Shown: piece by piece, positions 58,052 to 64,000 of the stretch
Numbering within the stretch: position 1 is the first letter of the stretch
Layout: every line of letters begins with the position of its first letter
Origin: Grammothele lineata
Lineage: Eukaryota; Basidiomycota; Agaricomycetes; Polyporales; Polyporaceae
Direction: 5' to 3'
Length of the DNA stretch: 64,000 bases
Assembly (NCBI GenBank): GCA_002150815.3
Contig: NDFF03000325.1
Span: 124,001 to 188,000, forward strand
Position numbers and translations under genes: made by a program
The notes under the pieces: model-generated
The model's database searches: none
What the model was told of the DNA's origin: nothing
The model's input: the letters and a program-made list of their open reading frames with translations, nothing else

Positions 58052-58761
58052 TTTTAAGGGCGTAGAAGGGAGTGTATGCGCCTAGTTTGACAAGTGCTTA
58101 TGGCTACGTCGTCGGGGGGCTGGAAAACAGCGAGGGGGAGGAGAAGTGAGAAGAGGGACGTCCAACGCTGTGGCTGACCCTACCTATTAAGCCGAACCTC
58201 GGCACCCGCGCTCGATGACAGACGCTCGACGACATCGCAGACAGTTTTGAAGTTTGAACTTGCAGAGCTTCTTCCAAGGAAGGGAGTTAAGTATCAGGTT
58301 TGTCCTACAGGGCCCGTCCCTTCGATCCGCCTTCCCGAAGGCACTGGCTTCGTCTCCGTCCGCGAGCTTAGCCCACAGCAATACTACGCACACAGAGGAG
58401 GTCTTGGTCTTTCCCGGTCCGGGTGCACGTTATGTGCCGTACAGGAAGACAGGGTCATGGCCGCACGGTGAGGAGAAGACCAATAGCGTTACGAGCGCAG
58501 CTGCGAACCTGCCCCTCCCCATCGTGCCGGCCCGGCACCGTTTCAGAAGCGCCCGTGCCGAAACAGGCTGGAAAACACACCAGCTCCTTCAATCGAAGTT
58601 CAATGCAACATTGTTGTATAGGAAGCACGGGCTGCCGACCCTAGACAGCCCCGAAGACTTGCGGTGATACGCACCAAATAATCCCAGAAACAGCAGCAGT
58701 CGAGGAGAGCGCAATGGTAGAGGAAAGAGTATAACTAGATAGATACAAGATGGTACGATAC
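58052..58761. other. intergenic between the pyruvate carrier and the antiporter
   Basis: Contains the antiporter promoter. The plus-strand ORF 58254-58667 (137 codons) and an overlapping one in another frame have no recognisable motif. Confidence 0.5.
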
Positions 58762-59530
58762 TTAGGCAGCAGCCTTCTCCGTAACAGCGGCAGCGACTGG
58801 CTTGGAACCAAAGTATGCGGCCACAGGGTCTTTCTGTGTCTTTTGGTAGCTGGGGGCATAATAAGTCTGCAACGCGTCCCAGAATATGAAGTTGGATGAC
58901 TACTCACTACCAGATACGAGCGAGTTGGCCAAGACCCGTCGAACCGACGAAGAGGTTGACCTGAGCACATATGTACAATGAATACGCGAACTTTCAGATC
59001 TTGGGGATACACGTACCGCGGCGAGACTGTAGTTGACGGGCGTGATGACGAAGGAGTAGCGTACCCAGATGATACCAGTGGCAGCAAGGGCTATTCGCAC
59101 GCACACGAGCCGAGCCAATCCCCGATCCGGCGAAGACATAGCATCGAAGCGCATACAATCAGCATACAAAGCAGAGGCTGGGAGAGAAAGGCCCACGCAC
59201 CAACGTTCTGAGACGCGCTCAGCTTCTCCGCCGGACGAGAGAGATCCTTCAGCCCCGCTGCAACCAAACACCACTTCATCATCGGCGCCCAGAAGAACAC
59301 TGTCTTCGGGCCTGCAGATCCCGTTCATAATAGGTCCAAGAATCCAGGGCGAGGTAGACGGGCGCGACAGTTGTAAGTTTGGTATGGTGTGGGTGGGAGG
59401 AGACAGCCGTGCCAATTCCGTCAGAAGCAGATCCATCAGGCTATAACGTCGGGTGACCGCACACACCTGCTGGATGGTTCATGAACGCCTGGAACTTCGA
59501 GGCTCCCGCAGATGCTGCCGCGCCGGACAT
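58762..59530 (-). CDS. MPC2: mitochondrial pyruvate carrier subunit, MPC2 type
   Basis: Subunit of the inner-membrane pyruvate importer, which works as a heterodimer with an MPC1 protein. ATG at 59528-59530 (MSGAAASAGASKFQAFMNHP). Exon 2 carries GPKTVFFWAPMMKWCLVAAG and LKDLSRPAEKLSASQN, the family core with the amphipathic helix and first membrane span. Exon 3 is ALAATGIIWVRYSFVITPVN followed by YSLAA. Exon 4 is VNLFVGSTGLGQLARIW, and a final exon joins at YYQKTQKDPVAAYFGSK and ends EKAAA with TAA at 58762-58764. The last intron is only in phase if the acceptor CCCCCAG is used rather than the nearer TTGCAG. About 135 aa, normal for the family. MPC2 rather than MPC1 is judged from the HPAGPKT...WAP...RPxEKLS arrangement. 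Confidence 0.94.
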
Positions 59531-61799
59531 TGTGTGAAGATGTAGGGTATGTCTAAGGGGCTGAGTGGGGGTTGGAGAAGAAAGAGCGTGCTGGTCGGGT
59601 GAGATCGGTAGCGAGTCAAGGGCGCGCGACTGTTGGCCGCCGTCGTGCGATTTTGCTGAGGTCACTTTGCTGAGCCCACTTTAGGCGCCTATGGGGACGA
59701 GAGGCGCCCGTGTCATCTGCACGATGTTGGCCCCACTCTTTCACCGAAATTCGTACCGGTCGACCTCAGATATGGGAGCACTTGACAACCAGTACACAAA
59801 GCTCATTTTTCACGAGCTTCACTCGCCCGGGTACGAATGTCTTTGTTGCCAATCAAGCTGCATCTGTAGCTCTAACAAAATCTCAAGCGGAAAACACACG
59901 CTTACTTTAGGGCTCCGACTTGAGTCACTCGTTATTGCACGCAGCCTTCTCCCTAGCCTACAAAGACAAGCTCCAATCCAGTGGCATTGCATCGCGCCGT
60001 GCCGTATGCCTCTGTCCTGACGTCGCGCTCACGCCAAAGACATGTTTGCTTCCCCGCAAGAACCCCCGCGAGGTGAGACCTACTCTTAGCCTTTACTCAT
60101 CCCGGTAACACGTCTGCTCATCCTACACATAGCGCTTGGTCCCCGATGACGACAGAGGACCGTCATCTGCACCCGGCTACGTGACCTACATACCTCCCGG
60201 GACCTGGCTTCGCGGTATCGACCTCCGCGAGTGGCTGGATCCTACGCCGTCTCTCGACCGCTCAAGTCGACGCCTGGGAGATCCACCAGAGCTTCATTGA
60301 ATGATCTTGCCACGCCTCGACGCAATTTGTAGGCGGTCGAACTCCGCACCAATCACGGACAGCTCAAGCTCAAGGCTCAGCCGCTCCTCGACCCCCTTTG
60401 GTTCATGCGCGTACGTACGTGCCATATAGAACTTGGTCACCGGCGTCGAATTGTTCGTTTGCAGAAGTCTACAGGACAGCCTTCCATGTATTTCAGAGGG
60501 GGCCTATGGAAAGGCGTCGCTCGAGCTTACCCCGGTCTTAGCCGACGCGGCGTGAAGCATTTGTATTATGCGCGGGCTTCTTGACATCGACGGTGCACAG
60601 AAGAGCTCTGTTGTGCGTAGGGCCCCGTCCAGATTCCCATTGACATCAGCGTGCTCACGAGTGCTAACCCGCCGCGATCCAGAAGCTACCGTTCTGCCGT
60701 CTCGCGCAAAGTTCGTCCCTCGTGCCTTGTGCGGTCGCCAGCATTGGTCTTCAAGGAAACCGGCGTACCATAATCACCTATCGGGCACCGAGCGCGATCC
60801 CCCCGCAACTTCCGTCCACACGCAAACGCCCTGCCATACCCCTACCAGGCCTGGCCTCTCGATGGTGCCGCTGTTCGGATCCCTTCAACTGCGTTGCACT
60901 AGTCTCAATCATGCGCGTAAATGTCATCTGAAGATTAATGAACATCGCCACCGTCTACCTTGCATGGCATCGCGCTAACAGTTTGTCGCCGAGCACGCGA
61001 GGCGCAAATGAATCCAGGACCCTCCGTGCCGCGCTTCCTTAACTCACCCCTGGCTCTCAGCTATTCGCGGACTCTCCGCTGTATGCGATGCGACAGCGGC
61101 ACTGAACGTGGGCGCCGCTGAGCCCGCATGGACGCACCATGCGGTATACACGATTCTGCCCATCGTCCGTTTTTCGCGCTCCCCTCTCTCGCTAGAACCC
61201 GGGGAGCCGAGCGAAGTGTCGGAGAACCATTTTTGATCTCAGTCTACTCCCAAGCCGGACCCGAGCCCCATCGCTCTTTGGGAATTCGGCGGATACATGC
61301 CCCGCCCCGCAGCCCCCTCAGTGGCCCATCGCATCCCATCGCAGCCCATCTCCCCGCCTCTCGCCCGCGTGCCCGTCCGCGACACCCCCGCCCGCCCGCG
61401 CCCCGATCCCGCGAACGTTTGATGGGCCCCGTGCTCGCCCCGACGCTCCAGGCCGCCTGCCAGACAAGCTACGCCCCAATCCCAGAACGGAAGGCAGATC
61501 GTCCAGCCGTCTTCCTGCCGCGCCCCTCCCGAGCCTCCCAAGACTAAACTCTCCCCCCCGCGCCCGCGCCCGTCCTCGCGGGTGCTTGCCAGGGGCGGCC
61601 GCGGGACCTGAGGCTCTCTGACAGGTCTGTCCGCACGCGGGGCCTTCGCGCGGTGCATCCGTCCCCCTGGGCGCGCGCCGCCGCCCCGTGGGCCGTGGGT
61701 GCTGGGTGCTGCCGAAGCAGAAGCTTTGTGGTTCGTTGGCTGATCGAATGCAGGCTCCAGGGCGGCGGTGGACTGCGCTGGCCCGGGGGGAGGGCTGCG
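59531..61799. other. intergenic with coding-like fragments and a C-rich block
   Basis: 59760-60300 (plus) holds coding-like pieces in shifted frames (RPGTNVFVANQAASVALTKS; SGIASRRAVCLCPDVALTPK; GYVTYIPPGTWLRGIDLREW), the last two joinable by a GTGAGA...CACATAG intron, then a stop. This may be a decayed gene. 61290-61660 is extremely C-rich on the plus strand, and the skew switches to G-rich near 61760-61840. ORFs there are compositional artefacts. Confidence 0.4.
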
Positions 61800-61842
61800 C
61801 TCTCGGGGGCTCGGTTGGGCCCGAGAGGCTTGGGCTGAGAGG

Positions 61843-61850
61843 TATATAAG
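61843..61850 (+). promoter_or_regulatory. TATA box without an assigned protein gene
   Basis: GGTATATAAG in a GC-rich context, followed by a pyrimidine-rich leader-like stretch (61875-61980) and a good intron. No long ORF follows. Confidence 0.5.
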
Positions 61851-61869
61851 ACCGTCTCGTTCGCAGAGA

Positions 61870-62300
61870 AAACATCAGCTTCGTTCAGCCGCTCTCTTTT
61901 GTTCCTCGAGCCGCTTCTCTGCCTCAAATCCCCACCTTCTGCTGCTAGCCTCCCCGCCACTATCGCGGTCCTGGTGTCGCTAGAAAGGTACGCCGTCGTT
62001 GTCTCGTATCTCGTACTGACTTCCTTCGTGCACCGTTGCTGGCGCAGGGGCGATGATTCCGGCGGTCTTCCGGCACCACCACTCGTCTCGCGACTGACCG
62101 CCGTGCATCCACGGCGGAAGGGCGACCGCGTTGTGGCGGCCGCAAGGATTGACGGAATGGCGCCTCTGCACCAGCCGGCGAGCACGACTTCTTATTCTTT
62201 CAGATGTTCACTTCCTCATTGTCGAGGAGACCTTGTTACACAGGAGGCGCGCAGATAGGTCGGGGGCGGGTGTTTTCGTGTAGATGTCATACTCTGACAT
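61870..62300 (+). ncRNA. putative spliced transcript of unknown coding status
   Basis: Downstream of the TATATAAG lies a leader-like sequence, then a well-formed 60-nt intron (61988-62047: GTACGC donor, TACTGAC branch-like element, GCGCAG acceptor). The first ATG after splicing (about 62052) opens only a 14-codon ORF. It could be a non-coding RNA, a short-ORF gene, or a decayed gene with a surviving promoter. The right boundary is a guess; transcription would converge on the BTB gene. Confidence 0.25.
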
Positions 62301-62482
62301 GGGCTTGCATAGCACACGGCGCCACGAATGTGCTCTAGTTACGGCGGACCTGTTTTGTGAAGGAGCTAATGTGACGATGGGCTCAAGAGGGAATGATAAC
62401 ATCTTGAATGGCAAACGACATGAGACGTGAAGGAGCCTGTGCATACGCCACGCGAAACTTCGCCACCTCGAAAGCGCCGCGT

Positions 62483-63484
62483 TCAGACAGCCTCATCCAT
62501 AGAGTTCTAGTTAGCAAGGAAGCAATACCATCAGCACAGACTAATGCGGGTATTCACCCAACTACGTACCTCCGTTTCCACTCCAATGGTACTCGGGAGC
62601 TCCTTCGCGATCGTGGCCAAATTATGCATGGTGTCCAAAGGCGAATAGTTATTCCTCCCGCATTTCGGGCACTTGTCCTCCAGCAGCTCCCTCAACCCAG
62701 GCAGCTCGCCCGTCTGCACCGTCCCCGACCGAGTGACCGCCGCGAGCCTCCACGGCTCCTTCAAGCACCCAAACTTGAACGCCCCCCACGTCGTATGGTC
62801 CACCAGCTCCCCACATCCCAGCTCCGCGCTCGCCCCACGACACCGCGCGCCCTTCACGTTCGCGACGAACGTCACGCGCGACTCGAGCTGCAGCGCGAGC
62901 GCGCATCGCCGCCGCTCGTGCAAGTCCAGCAGGCGCTCGAGGTGCGGGCTCTCGAGCCGACCGAGCTCGCGCACGTTCTCCGGGGCGAGGACGTTCACGG
63001 CACACGACGCCGCGGCGGCCTGCGCGCGCTCGGGGGCCCAGTCCATCCGGCACGCGATGCCGTACGCGCGGATGGGTGCGTGGGGGATGTGTTGCGGGAG
63101 GAGGGCGCGGACGAGAGAGACGGCCATGGCCATGTCGTACTTGTCCGCGGCGGCGAGGATCGCGTCGAGGAGGGGGAGGTCGTCGAGTGGCGGGAGGGCG
63201 ATGCCGCTGATCACGGAGAGCAGCCCGGCGAGGACGGCGGCGCTCTCGCTCATAGGAAGTGGCTCGGGGCTAGAAGCGTCGGGTTGCGGCGATTGTGGAA
63301 GGGATAGCGCTGTCCTGAACCACCCCGACGTACGCCGCAGGGTGGCGGACGAGATGGGGAAGCGCACGTTGTCCCGTGAGAGGAGCACAATAGTGTCGTT
63401 GGCGCAGGTGTCTGCAAACGCGGGGTGGACCTGGGCATCATCTGTCTCGATAGACAAGCAGATAGAGGTGTTCTCCGCTGCCAT
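62483..63484 (-). CDS. BTB/POZ domain protein
   Basis: ATG at 63482-63484. The BTB fold begins FADTCANDTIVLLSRDNVRF then PISSATLRRTSGWFRTALSL, the usual 'DxxLxSxDxxxFxVxxxxLxxxSxxF' pattern, and continues through PPLDDLPLLDAILAAADKYD and MAMAVSLVRALLPQHI. The C-terminal part (YGIACRMDWAPERAQAAAAS, DLHERRRCALALQLESRV, DKCPKCGRNN with a CxxC) is typical of the large basidiomycete BTB family of unknown partners; Cul3 adaptor function is possible. The main exon stays open to 62531. A donor GTACGT after VETE can be spliced to a short exon ending MDEAV and TGA at 62483-62485, which I prefer, though the branch is close to the acceptor. Confidence 0.85.
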
Positions 63485-63962
63485 ACCTGCCTAAAATGAT
63501 AGAGGGTTCAGGAGGTTGAGTGTCAACTATACAAACGCTGACCTTCAAGTCCTCCGAAGTGGTGCCTACGTAGGTCACCAAGAGGCGTTCAAGAGATGGA
63601 ATGAGCAGAACAAAGACGTTAAATCACGCTGGAGCTCTTTGTGCGTGTTCTGATAACACACGAACTGCAACGAGGCTAGCGTGCGGCATTGGGAGTCGGC
63701 AAGGACAGCGACGACGGTGGCGGCGCCGCGGCGGGACCAGCGACTCGTCCACGTGGCTTTTCTGGGAACCATGCCCCGGAGCCGGAGCGGCCCGATAGAC
63801 GCTCATCTGGATATTCTCATCACGTTCTCTCAGTCAAGCGCCCGACACGCCACGCGTCCTTGTCGAGGCGCGCGATCGCGTTGACTCAGGATTTCACTGC
63901 GCCTCGCGAGCTCGCGCCAGTTCGCACACCCCTTTCACGACAACCACGACCTCCTGGCCGCG
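63485..63962. other. divergent promoter region
   Basis: Separates the BTB gene from the gene entering at 63963. Overlapping ORFs on both strands (63575-63982) are mutually incompatible and unrecognised. Confidence 0.5.
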
Positions 63963-64000
63963 ATGGCCACTTACGACGTTGATATCGACGACTTCACCGT
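63963..64000 (+). CDS. 5' end of a gene cut by the window edge
   Basis: ATG at 63963 opens MATYDVDIDDFT and runs off the window. The short start resembles, in style only, N-termini of secreted or membrane Agaricomycete proteins. Nothing more can be said. Confidence 0.3.
   Translation, partial: MATYDVDIDDFT

Noticed and set aside
61318..62185. Minus-strand ORFs of 185 and 213 codons
   Set aside because: Composition artefacts of the C-rich/G-rich block, with no recognisable domain and overlap with a plus-strand promoter.
62408..63307. 299-codon plus-strand ORF opposite the BTB gene
   Set aside because: Antisense shadow. The minus strand encodes a clear BTB domain.

Overview
This is a eukaryotic nuclear window from a wood-decaying Agaricomycete, plausibly a Polyporales white-rot fungus. 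The evidence is short GT-AG introns (about 45-70 nt) in nearly every gene, CpG-rich exons, fungal families such as DUF6534, HAM1-like and GtaA-type glutaminase, and a secreted class II haem peroxidase. No bacterial operons, CRISPR arrays, rRNA or convincing tRNA genes were seen, and no intact transposable element.

Layout. 1-178: 3' end of an unidentified + strand gene. 1764-4074 (+): DUF6534 membrane protein. 5806-7101 (+): intronless low-complexity, coiled-coil protein with a J-domain-like end. 8416-9943 (+): mitochondrial carrier. 11430-21260 (-): three tandem paralogous ABC half-transporters, each with its own TATA box and a duplicated upstream spacer. 22281-24156 (-): class II peroxidase with both Mn-binding and exposed-Trp residues (candidate versatile peroxidase). 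25594-28410 (-): HAM1-like protein. 29100-30134 (-): 6-phosphogluconate dehydrogenase-like/DUF1932 oxidoreductase. 31263-31621 (+): small hypothetical gene. 32785-34400 (+): SSL1 subunit of TFIIH. 37341-37851 (-): hypothetical gene. 37852-44150: gene-poor. 44151-46310 (+) and 52567-54729 (+): two paralogous short acyl-CoA oxidases with PTS1-like ends, flanking a membrane-anchored glutaminase A homologue (48091-51812, +). 55157-58051 (-): Nha1-type cation/H+ antiporter. 58762-59530 (-): mitochondrial pyruvate carrier subunit. 62483-63484 (-): BTB/POZ protein. 63963 to edge (+): first codons of another gene.

The genes do not form one pathway. Housekeeping genes (SSL1, MPC2, antiporter, carrier) are interspersed with accessory, locally duplicated genes: the ABC trio, the oxidase pair and the peroxidase. 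Local duplication is the dominant signature. Not only coding regions but also promoters (ABC) and 3' flanks (oxidases) are still recognisably similar between copies.

Exon boundaries were read by eye from splice consensus, phase and family conservation. They are complete and phase-checked for the mitochondrial carrier (334 aa), SSL1 (453 aa), the DUF1932 oxidoreductase (304 aa) and the first acyl-CoA oxidase (578 aa), and partial elsewhere. I did not find a convincing wholly new system. The best leads are the ABC array with its shared upstream motifs, the conserved 3' flank of the oxidases, and a promoter with a spliceable leader but no recognisable ORF near 61.8-62.3 kb.
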